From: Pelagomonas calceolata
Lineage: Eukaryota; Sar; Pelagophyceae; Pelagomonadales; Pelagomonadaceae
DNA length: 64,000 nucleotides
NCBI GenBank assembly: GCA_918797485.1
Contig: CAKKNE010000003.1
Location: 2,914,001-2,978,000 of the forward strand
Direction of reading: 5' to 3'
Positions 8,288-17,831 of the stretch are shown here, piece after piece. Below the pieces are notes generated by a model that saw only the letters and a list, made by a program, of their open reading frames with translations, did not search any database and was not told the DNA's origin. Position 1 is the stretch's first letter; each line of letters starts with the position of its first letter. The position numbers were made by a program, and so were the translations under genes.

Positions 8288-8782
8288 ATGGATCCACCAA
8301 AGGGCAAGCGCATCGGCAAGAAGGGAGGCATTCTCATGGTAAGCCCGCCCGGTAGGCAGCCCGCGAAGAAGAAGCGACGGTCGGCGGCGTCGTTCAGCGG
8401 CGGCGGCCAAAGTCTCGGCAACGGGAGCGCCGCGTCGTCGAGCGGCGGCGGCCGTGCGTCCAGTGCGCCCGCCGCGCCCGCAGGAGAGTCCGCCGCGCCC
8501 GCGGCGTCGCCGCGCGGCGCCGACGACGCGGCCGCGCGGGCCGAGCGCCTCGCCGCGTTCGAGCGCCGCGCCGCGGCGGGCGCGCAGCGCGAGCGATTGA
8601 ACGAGTTCGAGTGCGCGATCTGCCTCGAGGCGTTCAAGGGCTCGGCCTGCCCGGACGGCCGGGACCGGGTCGCGTGCCTGCCCTGCGGCCACGCGATGTT
8701 CTGCGCGCCGTGCGCCGCGAAGTTTCGGCGGTGCCCGCAGGGTTGTGACGGGTTCCGCGGGATCCTGAAGCTATTCCTCTAA
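8288..8782 (+). CDS. RING finger protein (probable E3 ubiquitin ligase)
   Basis: 164 residues. The first 95 are basic then low-complexity Ala/Ser/Gly. The C-terminal third is a RING-HC: CAICLEAF, then VACLPCGH, FCAPC and CPQGC supply the zinc ligands, with three residues rather than two between the last Cys pair. It ends ILKLFL four residues after the domain region. RING proteins recruit E2 enzymes for ubiquitin transfer; no substrate can be inferred. An N-terminal KKG...KKKRR cluster could be a nuclear signal. Confidence 0.85.
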   Translation: MDPPKGKRIGKKGGILMVSPPGRQPAKKKRRSAASFSGGGQSLGNGSAASSSGGGRASSAPAAPAGESAAPAASPRGADDAAARAERLAAFERRAAAGAQRERLNEFECAICLEAFKGSACPDGRDRVACLPCGHAMFCAPCAAKFRRCPQGCDGFRGILKLFL

Positions 8783-9111
8783 TGTTGTTTCTTGTACTAG
8801 TACTAGCAGTAATAGGTGGTTAAGGATGGAAGCAGGGGTACGCAGAGGCGCGGCGCAGCCCTACGAGTGCCGGCGGCAGCCTTTCGGAGGCGCCGGTTGG
8901 TTCTGCTCTCCAAACAAGATCGAGAGAAGATACCTAGTTCGTTCCCCAGGCTTGCCAGAATTGTCATGTAGCATTCGCCCGGCGGCCGACATGATGGTAG
9001 GGGAACGCGGACGCGTGCGGGAGGCCTCCGCGAAAACCCGCGCTCTCGCAAATCTCCATCGGGCTGCCCGCGGCAGCGACGACACGAGCGACGACACGAT
9101 GCACGGCAGCG
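8783..9111. other. Intergenic, nothing recognised
   Basis: This 329-bp space lies between the RING gene end and the glycosyltransferase start. It has CTAGTACTAG-type short palindromes just after the RING stop but no full CTAG element and no supported gene. Confidence 0.5.
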
Positions 9112-10269
9112 ATGCGTAGCGTCGCGACCGCGGTCGCCCTGGGCGCCGCCGCCGCCGCCGCCGCCGCGCCGTCGTATGGCGTCTGTTGGACACGCAACAA
9201 AGTCAACCACCGGCCGCCCAAGGCGCGCAAGCACGAGACGACGGAGCACCTCTCGTCGTCCGAACTGCGGAACCTCGTGCTCTCCGCCGCGTCGCTGAAA
9301 CGGCGCTTCCCGGCCGTGCCGACTTGTCTGTTCACGGACCTGCCCCCGGACCTGCTGGAACGGGCGATCCACGGCGTGCGACTCAAGAAGGGCGGCGAGT
9401 GGACGCACAACCTAAAACTCTTTGACGTGGTCCGGAACGACACGCGGGACGCATTCGTGAAGACGAATTTGACGGGTTTTGAACGGCGGTGGGCCGACGC
9501 GGCGGGGACGCTCGTCAATTCCCGAATAGGACGCATCGGGAATTTACAAAGGAGCCCCTTCGACGTCACGCTGTTTTTAGACGACGACACGTTCTTCTGC
9601 CCTTCCGTGGATGTGGAAGAGGACCTCCGCGCGCTCTCTACTTTACCTTCTCGCATCGCCGTGCGGGCGCACCCCTTCGACGTCCACGCCAAGGCCCCTC
9701 GCTTAAAGCAAGCGCACCGCTGCGCCTGGGAGGCGACGAAGCGGAAGAGGATGGGAGGGAACTTTTCGCTCGTCGCCGCGGAGGCGACGTGCTTCGACGA
9801 CCACGCGCCTCCCACTCTCTGGTGTTCCGGCGCGCAGGGCGGCGCCCTCCTCGTCGATAGACGGGAGGACGTCGCGAGTTTCGTCGAGGGCTGGCTCGCG
9901 ACCTACGTCAAACTGTACAAGGGCTTCGCATCACAAACGTGGAAGGGCCGCGGCCACTTCGGCGCCGACCAGACGGCCCTCCACGACCTCTTCGCCGCCT
10001 CGAAGCTGTGCGACAAGGGCGCGGCCACCGACCTCTCCTTCGGCTACCTGCCGAACGCGCTGAACGAGCGCACGCGGCCCAAGCGGGCGGACTGCGCGCG
10101 GCCGCGCTTCGCGCGGACGCGCGTGCTGCACCACAAGAACTTTGTCAACGAGGGGACCCTGGCCGAGGCCGCGGCGCGCGTCGACGGTTTTTGTGGTGCG
10201 GCGAACGGCGGCGACGGGCCGACGTTCGTCGCGAGCCGGCGCCCGCGCAGGTGCCCCTGGACTGTGTGA
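9112..10269 (+). CDS. Nucleotide-diphospho-sugar transferase-like protein
   Basis: 385 residues. An N-terminal Ala-rich hydrophobic stretch encoded by a GCC-repeat tract serves as signal or anchor. The GT-A pattern is visible: a lysine/Asn region (WTHNLKLFDVV), then FDVTLFLDDDTFFCPS with the acidic DDD metal/nucleotide site near residue 160, and a second conserved block WCSGAQGGALLVDRRED near residue 245, then GHFGADQTALHDLF (residues about 282-295), typical of the nucleotid_trans-type glycosyltransferases. It is likely Golgi-luminal. Donor and acceptor are unknown. It is a single exon. Confidence 0.75.
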   Translation: MRSVATAVALGAAAAAAAAPSYGVCWTRNKVNHRPPKARKHETTEHLSSSELRNLVLSAASLKRRFPAVPTCLFTDLPPDLLERAIHGVRLKKGGEWTHNLKLFDVVRNDTRDAFVKTNLTGFERRWADAAGTLVNSRIGRIGNLQRSPFDVTLFLDDDTFFCPSVDVEEDLRALSTLPSRIAVRAHPFDVHAKAPRLKQAHRCAWEATKRKRMGGNFSLVAAEATCFDDHAPPTLWCSGAQGGALLVDRREDVASFVEGWLATYVKLYKGFASQTWKGRGHFGADQTALHDLFAASKLCDKGAATDLSFGYLPNALNERTRPKRADCARPRFARTRVLHHKNFVNEGTLAEAAARVDGFCGAANGGDGPTFVASRRPRRCPWTV

Positions 10270-10346
10270 GTAATACTACCTGTGTAACACGCGTCGTCCC
10301 GCGGCGCCCGCGGCGTAGCGGTAGTGTATAATCGTGGGACTACTCG

Positions 10347-10430
10347 CGTCGCAGGGTCCTAGCCTAGCCTCAGCTTAACCGACGGGTTTTTGCGCTGAGG
10401 CTGAGGCTGAGGCTAGTTACGTCGCAGGGT
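10347..10430. repeat. Inverted repeat inside 11-bp direct repeats
   Basis: CGTCGCAGGGT occurs at 10347-10357 and 10420-10430. Between them, CTAGCCTCAGC (10364-10374) and its complement GCTGAGGCTAG (10406-10416) form a hairpin. The right arm contains extra CTGAGG triplications. It could be a tiny insertion with target duplication or a 3'-end hairpin of the upstream gene. Confidence 0.5.
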
Positions 10431-10447
10431 TCCCCGTACCTGCGCGC

Positions 10448-10470
10448 GCTAGTGTCTTACGGGCCGCTAG
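10448..10470 (+). promoter_or_regulatory. CTAG palindromic 5' element, copy 5
   Basis: GCTAGTGTCTTAC-GGGC-CGCTAG lies 72 bp upstream of the methyltransferase ATG at 10543, in a tandem (not divergent) 5' region. Confidence 0.65.
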
Positions 10471-10542
10471 TCCTGCTCGGCCGGCTCCATCCATGAGCAT
10501 GGGTTTAGACTTAACCCTTGCTGCTCTCAACTTCTCTGGAGG

Positions 10543-11810
10543 ATGAGAGGCTGTCTCGCACTGCCCTGCATTGCTGGAGCGCTCCTCGCGCCGACGCCGC
10601 GCGTCACAACAACGCTGCGGCAATCTCAAGCCGCGCCGGAGCGCTTCGAGCGCGCCGATGACGCGGAACGACTCGCGAAGCGGATAGAAACGGTGCTGGC
10701 GCGGCGGACGAGCCGGTTGATCGTCGTGCTCGAGCGCCTCGTGGACGGCCACAACTACAGCGCCATCTTCCGGACCTGCGAGGCCCTGGGCGTCCAGCAC
10801 GTCTGGGTCGTCGCACCGCCCCCGGGGGCCGCGCGCTTCGAGAGCAGGAGCTCGCTCCGCCGGAAGGCGAAGGCGGAACGAGCGAGGCAATACGCCGCGA
10901 ACGACGCGAACCGACGCGCCGACGACCAGCCCGTCCGGGCGGGCTCGCGCAAGGACCGGCGGCGGCGGAAGGCGGCCGACGCCTGGACCGCGGACGACGC
11001 GCTCGACGCGGAACACGCGGTTCACGGGAGGGGGGCCGCGCGCTTCCTGTCCGTGCGCGACTTCGCGTCCCACGCGGAGGTGATCGCGGCGGTGCGGGCC
11101 GTGCCGCGCTGCGAGCTGTGGTGCTCGGACCTGGGCCAGGACGCGTCGGTCCTGGCCGACGGCGCGCCGTGGCTGCGCGGGCCGCTGCCGCACCGCGTGG
11201 CGCTCTGTGTGGAAATCAAAATTTTACGGCGCGTTGCTGAATCTTCGCGTCGACCTCCACGCCATCGATGCGACGCCTGCTCGATGGCGTGGCGATGCCG
11301 GTTCCTCACCGCTCGACGGAGCGAGCACGGCCGCGTCATCCGAGAAATGAGCACCCGACACGCTGGTTGATTTCCACACAGGTGGCGCTCGTCTTCGGCA
11401 CGGAGTCGACGGGCGTCTCGAACGACCTCCTGGCGGCGTGCGACCGGCGGGTCTACGTGCCGCAGCACGGCTTCGCGGACAGCCTGAACGTCGGCGTCGC
11501 GGCCGCCCTGGCGACGTCCCACGTTCTCAAGTTGGTTGGGGGCGGCGGCGACCTGGTGGAGGCGACGGACTGGGTGCCCGAGGCGCCCGACGAACTGAGA
11601 AGCAAGTGGGCCGGAGTGCTCTGCCGCGACGAGGCGCAGCTCGCGGCCATCCGCGCCGCCGCCGGCGACGTGGCGGTCCTCGACGACCTGCGGCGCGCGC
11701 CCGAGTTCCGGGGGCACACGGGCCGGCCGACGAAGCTCACGCGGCGGGCGGAGTTCCGGAAGCGGCGGGCGCTGGAGGGGTCCTCCGGGTCGTCGTCGGC
11801 GTCTTCGTAA
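10543..11810 (+). CDS. TrmH/SpoU-family RNA 2'-O-methyltransferase, two exons
   Basis: Exons 10543-11196 and 11382-11810 join in phase 0 to give 360 residues. Exon 1 has VLERLVDGHNYSAIFRTCEA, the SpoU N-x-x-A-x-x-R motif, and ends PHR. Exon 2 begins VALVFGTESTGVSNDLLAA and continues FADSLNVGVAAALA, the two knot-forming SAM-binding motifs. Without splicing, the frame runs into the intron and loses these. These enzymes methylate ribose in tRNA or rRNA (TrmH: Gm18). A basic Arg-rich insert (about 100-155) separates the halves. The N terminus is hydrophobic then basic, so an organellar target is possible. Confidence 0.88.
11197..11389 (+). mobile_element. Introner element forming the TrmH-gene intron
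   Basis: The intron is 11197-11381 (185 bp, GT-AG). The 8-bp target duplication GTGGCGCT lies at 11197-11204 and 11382-11389. Between the copies, perfect 15-bp terminal inverted repeats lie at 11205-11219 and 11367-11381 (CTGTGTGGAAATCAA and its complement). The left duplication supplies the GT donor; the element supplies the CAG acceptor. Inside, 12-bp arms (11257-11268, 11281-11292) form a hairpin. This is the structure described for introner elements in Aureococcus and Micromonas. Confidence 0.9.
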
Positions 11811-12235
11811 TACTATGTTTGTCTCATTCTCCGAACACACCCGCGCGTCGCCATTTTTTACCTTTCTCCCCCGAGGGCTGGTCCCAGATGTCGCTGCAGG
11901 ACGAGACGCACCTGATGGGACGCTTATAGACGTCTGAAATCCACCTTGAAAAACCCGTCGCCGGATCGCCGCAGCTCGACAATTGACGGGCGAAGCTGCT
12001 AATCTCCGCACGGTCCGGCGTTGACAACTATCTGAAGCCGTCACGGACGCCTCCATACCGCCTCAGAGCGACTGGCACAGCTCCGTACGCCGCGCTGCTG
12101 CTCCTAGCGAGCATATTGCCCTCCACCAGCGAGGTGCAAAAAAGCGCCGCGGCGCGCGCGAGGGGCACAGATCGCGCACCCCACGCCGCCGCGAGCCACC
12201 CACCACACTCACCGCGCCGCGCCGCAGGTCGAACC
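11811..12235. other. Upstream region of the uL3 gene
   Basis: This 425-bp space holds the 3' end of the methyltransferase and the 5' region of uL3. The open frame upstream of the uL3 ATG has no family resemblance. No CTAG element is present. Confidence 0.5.
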
Positions 12236-13408
12236 ATGTCGCACCGCAAGTTCGAGGCGCCGCGCCACGGCTCGCTCGGCTTCCTGCCGAAGAAGCGGAC
12301 GCGCCACCACTCCGGCCGCGTCCGCTCTTTCCCGAAGGACGACGCGTCGAAGCCCTGCCACCTGACGGCCTTCATGGCTTATAAAGCTGGCATGACGCAC
12401 GTCGTCCGCGACGTCGACCGCCCGGGCTCCAAGATCCACAAGAAGGAGATCGTCGAAGCCGTTTCTATTCTGGAGGCTCCCCCGATGACCGTCGTCGGTC
12501 TAGTGGGCTACGTCGAGACCCCGCGAGGCTTGAGGAGTTTGAGCACGGTCTGGGCCGCCTTTTTAAGTGAGGAGGTCAAGCGCCGCTTCTACAAGAACTG
12601 GTACAAGTCGAAAAGGAAGGCCATGACGAAGTACGCGGCGAAGTGGACGGGCGAAAGCAAAGACGTGGACAGAGAACTGGAGCGCATCAAGAAGTACTGT
12701 ACTGTGGTAAGGGTCATCGCCCACACGCAAGTCAAGAAGCTCAAACTCAGACAGAAGAAGGCGCACGTCATGGAGATCCAGGTGAACGGTGGTGGTTCCG
12801 TAGCGGAGAAAGTGGATTATGCCAAGGGCCTCTTCGAGCAGGAGGTGCCCGTGGACACGGTCTTCAACCAGGGCGAGATGATTGACGTGTGTGGCGTGAC
12901 TCGCGGTCATGGTACGGAGGGCGTCGTGACGCGGTGGGGCGTGACGCGCTTGCCGCGCAAGACCCATAGGGGTTTGCGCAAGGTGGCCTGCATCGGCGCC
13001 TGGCACCCGTCCCGAGTGTCGTTCAGCGTCGCTCGCTCCGGCCAGAACGGCTACCACCACCGCACGGAGATGAACAAGAAGATTTACCGCATCGGCAAGG
13101 CCGGTGATGCTAAATCTGCTAGTACGGAAGCGGACCTCACGGAGAAGTCCATCACGCCCATGGGCGGCTTCCCGCACTACGGCGAGGTCAACGAGGACTG
13201 GCTCATGCTCAAGGGCTGCGTCGCGGGGTCTCGCAAGCGGTGCCTGACCTTGCGCCGCTCTTTACACGCGAACTTCTCGCGGGTGCAGATGGAGGAGATC
13301 AACCTCAAGTTCATCGACACGTCGTCCAAGTTCGGCCACGGCCGCTTCCAGACGCCCGACGAGAAGGCCAAGTTCATGGGCCCGCTCGCGTCGAAGACGC
13401 GCGCCTAA
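12236..13408 (+). CDS. RPL3: Large ribosomal subunit protein uL3
   Basis: 390 residues, the usual length of cytosolic eukaryotic L3, in one exon. The start [20 protein letters not shown] is characteristic and fixes the ATG at 12236. [15 protein letters not shown], and near residue 260 [20 protein letters not shown] followed by [15 protein letters not shown], are the conserved core that reaches toward the peptidyl-transferase centre. The protein is basic. The absence of introns in such a highly expressed gene fits the intron-poor style of this window. Confidence 0.97.
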   Translation: MSHRKFEAPRHGSLGFLPKKRTRHHSGRVRSFPKDDASKPCHLTAFMAYKAGMTHVVRDVDRPGSKIHKKEIVEAVSILEAPPMTVVGLVGYVETPRGLRSLSTVWAAFLSEEVKRRFYKNWYKSKRKAMTKYAAKWTGESKDVDRELERIKKYCTVVRVIAHTQVKKLKLRQKKAHVMEIQVNGGGSVAEKVDYAKGLFEQEVPVDTVFNQGEMIDVCGVTRGHGTEGVVTRWGVTRLPRKTHRGLRKVACIGAWHPSRVSFSVARSGQNGYHHRTEMNKKIYRIGKAGDAKSASTEADLTEKSITPMGGFPHYGEVNEDWLMLKGCVAGSRKRCLTLRRSLHANFSRVQMEEINLKFIDTSSKFGHGRFQTPDEKAKFMGPLASKTRA

Positions 13409-13496
13409 GCCTCGGCATTTTAGTCACTGGGTCTGGGGGGGCACGGCGATGGCGTCATTCCGAGAGTACCTAGGACACTGTTCTTACACACCTCGC

Positions 13497-14561
13497 TTAG
13501 CCGAGGAGGACGGAGCCGGAGACACATCTTTTTTTATATATTAACCGACGGGTCCCGTCGATGTTACATCTGTTCGCCTCGGCACGTGTGTAGAGGGACC
13601 AAGAGCCGCCGGCGGCTCGCTCGAATGCCTTGCCGTTCCACAAGAAGACGACAACGCGGCCCTCGTGGGCGCAGGCATGCCACACAGAGGAACCATGAAT
13701 CTCGGGCACCGCCTCCTCACTCCACGTGTTGGACTGGGGGTCGTACACCAACGGACTTTGGCGGGAACTGAATAGAAACAACTTCCCGTCCACGACGACG
13801 CCCTTGGTTTTTCTTGCACCACTTCCTGGATTTGACCACCCCTGTGGTGGTGCGCCGACTCGCCACGTCCTGGTGGCGATGTCATAAATCTGCAACGTCG
13901 TCAAACCCTCACCATCCGCAATGAACAGCTCGCTGCCAATGACGCCCGACGCCGCCCGCACGCAGGCATGCAGCATCGGAGGCAGCTCCTCCCACAACCC
14001 AGTTGCTTCGCTGTACACATGGAAAGAATTAGTAGGGATACCAGTAGAACTACTGATGCCGCCAGCGACGTACAGGAGACCAGCATGCCACATGAGGCAG
14101 TGCACACCTCTGACCTGTGGCAGCGTTGCGAAACGTCTCCATCGGCGTGACGAGGGATCCAACGCCAGAATTTGACCGGGAGTGTCCTCTGCCGTCGGCG
14201 GTGACCAGCCCCTAGTACAGACAAACAGCCTCGCACCGCCGTCGGTCGTCGTGCTGTAATAAGATAGACGGTTAACGGGAATGGTTGCCATGACGTCGCT
14301 CTTGTGCGCCGTTTTTATTTGCAGCCCGCCGTCTCCACGAAAGACGGTAACAACGCCGCGCTCCGCGAAGCCATACCCTCGGCGGGCCGCGAGAAAACGC
14401 GGGCCAGTGATGATCCCGCGGAATGATTTACAGACCGACGCCGCCGCGCGGTGATCATCTAAAGGGAGGCCCACAAGTACGCGCTGCAGGACGTCGTCGG
14501 GGAGATACCGCTCTCCCACAAGCAGAGGTGTAGCAGGAGGGGAAAAGCGCGAGGCCGCCAT
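13497..14561 (-). CDS. F-box/kelch-repeat protein
   Basis: 354 residues. Residues about 18-55 (YLPDDVLQRVLVGLPLDDHR then ASVCKSFRGII) form an F-box, which binds SKP1 in SCF ubiquitin ligases. The rest holds kelch-type blades: MWHAGLLYVAGGISSS, HVYSEATGLWEELPPM, QIYDIATRTWRVG, LVYDPQSNTWSEEAV. These show the family pattern of Gly pairs, Tyr and Trp. The substrate is unknown. It is divergent from trehalase. The last codons overlap a short perfect palindrome (CGACGGGTCCCGTCG). Confidence 0.85.
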   Translation of the reverse strand: MAASRFSPPATPLLVGERYLPDDVLQRVLVGLPLDDHRAAASVCKSFRGIITGPRFLAARRGYGFAERGVVTVFRGDGGLQIKTAHKSDVMATIPVNRLSYYSTTTDGGARLFVCTRGWSPPTAEDTPGQILALDPSSRRWRRFATLPQVRGVHCLMWHAGLLYVAGGISSSTGIPTNSFHVYSEATGLWEELPPMLHACVRAASGVIGSELFIADGEGLTTLQIYDIATRTWRVGAPPQGWSNPGSGARKTKGVVVDGKLFLFSSRQSPLVYDPQSNTWSEEAVPEIHGSSVWHACAHEGRVVVFLWNGKAFERAAGGSWSLYTRAEANRCNIDGTRRLIYKKRCVSGSVLLG

Positions 14562-14650
14562 TGCTGTGGCAATTATTAGTCGATTAACGGCACTGCAAGA
14601 ATGCCAGCAATGGCGGTATGGCTAGCCGCTTTGGAAACATCCGCCTACAT

Positions 14651-14674
14651 CCTAGTGCCTTACATGCCGCTAGC
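14651..14674 (+). promoter_or_regulatory. CTAG palindromic 5' element, copy 6
   Basis: CCTAGTGCCTTAC-ATGC-CGCTAGC lies between the F-box and trehalase genes, 115 bp before the trehalase ATG chosen here. Its presence inside the upstream open frame is one reason to start trehalase at 14790. Confidence 0.65.
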
Positions 14675-14789
14675 TGCGTTTTTTGCGCGCGGCGAGTTGC
14701 CGCGGCTGCCAAAATATCCAAAGGTGGCGCAGTGCGTGCAAAACACGCGCGCACAAAATTTTGCAGTCGTTCGGCAGACAGGTGCAAAA

Positions 14790-16469
14790 ATGGCGGCCTG
14801 GACCGACGCCTACAAGAAGTGGGACGCCTTCGAGGACAGCGACGAAGACGAAACAACAATAAACGACGAGCTCGTCGTCACGCCGCACGCGCCGCGCGAG
14901 ACGCCCGCGACGGCCGCCGACGTCTTCTTGAGGGGGCCCATCCTCGACGCCGTCCAGCGGTCCCGTGTGTATGGGGACGGCAAGGCCTTCGTGGACATGC
15001 CGCTCAAGGTGGCGCCGGGGCAGGCCTTGTCGGCCTTCCGCAGCGTGTACGCGGGCGACAAGGACGAGCTCCGTCAGTTCATCGAGGCGCACTTCTGTGC
15101 AGCAGGCTCCGATTTGATGCGGGCGCCGCTACCAAAGGACTGGACGCCGGAATTTCCACAAAGGGTCGACGCGGACCATGTCGAGTTGATGGCGGCCATT
15201 CACGCGATGTGGCCGAAGTTGCTGAGGGTGTCCCGCGATGATTTTCCGGAAAGACGCACACTCATAGCGAGGCGCTTCCCCTTCGTCGTCCCGGGCGGGC
15301 GATTTCGCGAGGGCTACTACTGGGACAGCTACTGGATCGTCAAAGGACTACTACGGTCGGGGCTGAAGGAGACGGCAAGAGGTATAGTGCGCAACTTCTT
15401 GGACGACGTGCGCAATTTCGGCTACGTGCCGAACGGCAACCGGACGTACTACGCGGGCCGGTCGCAGCCGCCCTTACTCGCGGAGATGGTCTCTCTGCTA
15501 GATGATGACGCGCTGACGGCGGAGGCGGCGCCGCTTATTGAGATTGAATTAAGCTGGTGGTCCGGGCGCCGCGCGTCCGCCATCAAAGGCCTCGCGCGCT
15601 ACGGTTCTGATATGAGTGAGCCCCGGCCCGAGTCATATTTAGAGGACGTGGCGACGGCCGCGAGGGCCTTCACGCCGAATCCTGAGGCGGACCTCCGCTC
15701 TATCTTAAAAGAGCGCACGGAGGCCGGCGCGACGATTTACGGTGAAATACGGGCGGCGGCGGAGTCGGGCTGGGACTTCTCGAGTCGCTGGTTGAAAGGA
15801 GACGGGCTCGAGACGATCCGGACGCGCGACGTCGTGCCGGTGGACCTCAACGCGTTTTTGTACAAGGCGGAGCGGCGGCTGGCCGCGTTCTACGCGAGGC
15901 TCGGGCAACAGGACGACGCGGCGCGCTTCGCGGAGAAAGCGCGGACGCGCCGCGATCTGATGAACGCGACGTTCTGGGACCCCGCCCGCAAGCGGTGGCG
16001 CGACGTATTAAAGGATGGGACGTACGCGTCCCTAGGTCCTTCATTATCGGACTACGCGCCGCTCTGGGCGGCCATCGGGCCGCCCGACGGCGACGTCGAT
16101 GGGTTGATAGAGAACCTGGCGGCGACGGGGCTGGTCCGCGCGTTCGGTGTTCAAGCTACGTGTACGACCACGGGCGAGCAGTGGGACGCGCCGAACGCGT
16201 GGCCGCCGCTCGTGGACATGCTGGTGGAGGGCCTGCTGGGGCTGGACCACGACGGGGCGGCGCAACTGGCGCGGTCGATCGGCACGGCGTGGCTTGCGTC
16301 GGTCAAGGCCGGCTTCGAGGCGAGCGGCGCGTTCTTCGAGAAGTACGACGCGGACGCGCGCGGCAAACGGGGCGCGGGCGGCGAGTACGAACCGCAGGAC
16401 GGCTTCGGCTGGACGCTCGGCGCCGCGGCGGCGATGGTGGGGCGGTTCCATTGTGCCAGTGATGTGTAA
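14790..16469 (+). CDS. TREH: Trehalase (glycoside hydrolase family 37)
   Basis: 559 residues from ATG 14790 (MAAWTDAYKKW). The open frame extends to 14601, but that part contains a promoter-like element. Both family signatures are present: PGGRFREGYYWDSYW near residue 167 and QWDAPNAWPPL near residue 463, plus the end motif GGEYEPQDGFGWTLG. It hydrolyses trehalose to two glucose. There is no signal peptide, so it is probably cytosolic (neutral type). It is a single exon, converging on the LON-domain gene with a 21-bp gap. Confidence 0.95.
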   Translation: MAAWTDAYKKWDAFEDSDEDETTINDELVVTPHAPRETPATAADVFLRGPILDAVQRSRVYGDGKAFVDMPLKVAPGQALSAFRSVYAGDKDELRQFIEAHFCAAGSDLMRAPLPKDWTPEFPQRVDADHVELMAAIHAMWPKLLRVSRDDFPERRTLIARRFPFVVPGGRFREGYYWDSYWIVKGLLRSGLKETARGIVRNFLDDVRNFGYVPNGNRTYYAGRSQPPLLAEMVSLLDDDALTAEAAPLIEIELSWWSGRRASAIKGLARYGSDMSEPRPESYLEDVATAARAFTPNPEADLRSILKERTEAGATIYGEIRAAAESGWDFSSRWLKGDGLETIRTRDVVPVDLNAFLYKAERRLAAFYARLGQQDDAARFAEKARTRRDLMNATFWDPARKRWRDVLKDGTYASLGPSLSDYAPLWAAIGPPDGDVDGLIENLAATGLVRAFGVQATCTTTGEQWDAPNAWPPLVDMLVEGLLGLDHDGAAQLARSIGTAWLASVKAGFEASGAFFEKYDADARGKRGAGGEYEPQDGFGWTLGAAAAMVGRFHCASDV

Positions 16470-16490
16470 GTTACAGACATGTTAGGCACG

Positions 16491-17483
16491 TCACGGGGAC
16501 GCGGCGAAGGCTCGCTGCAGCGCCGCGCGCTGCGCGAGGCGGCTCCCCTCGCGGAGCGCGCCGGCGGCGAGCGCGGCGAGGCGTTCCGTAGCGCTCCGTT
16601 CCTCGAGGAGCGCCTGGAAGGCCGTTGCGTCAGCCAGTTCCATCTGCCGCAGCGCGTCCGACGCTCGTTCGTCGTTCTCGAGGATCCGCCGGCGGTCGTC
16701 GGGGGGCAGCGTCGTAATGTCGACGGGCACGGTAATGGCTCCGCCCTGCCGCACCTTGGCGTCTATTAATAATTCGTCGCGGTCCGCTCGCGCGTCGGCG
16801 GCCGCGGTGGCGAGGCGCGTCGCGCAGTAGCGCTGCCAGAGCTCGAGCGCCCTCCAGGAGGTCTCCGCCGTGGCGAGCGTCGCCGCTTCCTCGACGACGC
16901 GCTTCTCGTCGCCCTTCAGGCTTCGCGCGAGGAAGGCGAGCGCTGAGGCCGCATTGTCCGGCGTCGTATCGGTTGGTTGCTCGTCGTCGTAGGCTTCGAA
17001 CTCGCCGACGAGGAATTCGCCGCGGAGCCGCGCGCCAGCATCGAAGTAGGCGTCGCCGTTGCGGATCCCGACGAGCCTCCGGCGGCCCACGGCCGTGCAC
17101 CGTACGCGCAGCGCCCGCGGCGCGTCCCGCGGCCGCGCGAGCACCTGTCCCGTCGCGTCGCGCGTGGCGTTCTCCACGCCGTCGATGCGCAGCAGCGTCC
17201 CGACCTCGGCGCACGACGCCCCGTCCGCGTGTAACAGGCTCGCAACGAAATAATCCGCCTCGCGACACATGCGCACGTTTCGCGGTTCAGTGTTGCGCAG
17301 CTCTACGCTGCCACACGGCATGTACGTCGCGCGCAGCGGGTAGAGCGGGTAGCGCTGCTCGGTATTTGCTGCGTTGGTTGGCGGTGGCGCGTCGAAGCGC
17401 ACCCAGCTCAGTGCTCCGCAGCAGCTGAGTGTGAGCGATGTGAGAAGCAGAGTGCGCGGCATCTCGCTTCCGCGAGACGACAA
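16491..17483 (-). CDS. LON-substrate-binding-domain-like protein, probably targeted
   Basis: 330 residues from 17483; an in-frame ATG at 17462 (MPRTLLLTSLTLSCCGALSW) gives a cleaner signal-like N terminus and may be the true start. QRYPLYPLRATYMPCGSVEL followed by a run of short strands (LLRIDGVEN, RRLVGIRNGDAYFDAG, GEFLVGEFEAYDD) resembles the N-terminal LON domain found alone in plastid and bacterial proteins. The remainder is Ala/Arg-rich helix. There is no AAA or protease domain. A plastid location is inferred from the leader. Confidence 0.6.
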   Translation of the reverse strand: MSSRGSEMPRTLLLTSLTLSCCGALSWVRFDAPPPTNAANTEQRYPLYPLRATYMPCGSVELRNTEPRNVRMCREADYFVASLLHADGASCAEVGTLLRIDGVENATRDATGQVLARPRDAPRALRVRCTAVGRRRLVGIRNGDAYFDAGARLRGEFLVGEFEAYDDEQPTDTTPDNAASALAFLARSLKGDEKRVVEEAATLATAETSWRALELWQRYCATRLATAAADARADRDELLIDAKVRQGGAITVPVDITTLPPDDRRRILENDERASDALRQMELADATAFQALLEERSATERLAALAAGALREGSRLAQRAALQRAFAASP

Positions 17484-17831
17484 ATAACTCCTCCAGACGC
17501 CAGCAGTGCCAGCAGAGTGCAGGAGCTCAACACCTTGTGTGCTGCTTGCGAGTCGAAATTACCGCGGTATTGGATCGATGCGATTCTATGCGCTGCGATT
17601 GCGCTCGAGCACTGCGCTCAGGCTGCCGTAGCCGCTGCTTTGGCTGCCTCGGAGTAGTACAGAGCTAGCGGAAGCAAGACACTAGCACGAACCAGGTCGT
17701 GCGGCGCCGCGAGGGCCTTACGAGCCTAGCAACTTGTCTTGAGAGGAGGCAGAGGTACGCCAGGACCCCCAAGACAGCCTCCGCACGGCTGCGCGGCCAG
17801 CGCGCACGCTAGCGCGACAAAAAAAGGCCGA
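17484..17831. other. Divergent intergenic region, LON-like / CSN6
   Basis: This 348-bp divergent space has one reverse-oriented CTAG element (17664-17686). No gene is supported. Confidence 0.6.
17664..17686 (-). promoter_or_regulatory. CTAG palindromic 5' element, copy 7 (reverse)
   Basis: Minus-strand reading GCTAGTGTCTTGC-TTC-CGCTAGC (one A-to-G change in TTAC). It points toward the LON-like gene and lies 145 bp before the CSN6 ATG on the other side. Confidence 0.6.

Noticed and set aside
13547-13561. CGACGGGTCCCGTCG palindrome
   Set aside because: It is inside the F-box/kelch coding region; treated as coincidence unless the CCGACGGG theme proves wider.
14601-14789. Longer trehalase N terminus
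   Set aside because: The extension contains a full CTAG element and reads like leader sequence; the ATG at 14790 starts the family-like part.
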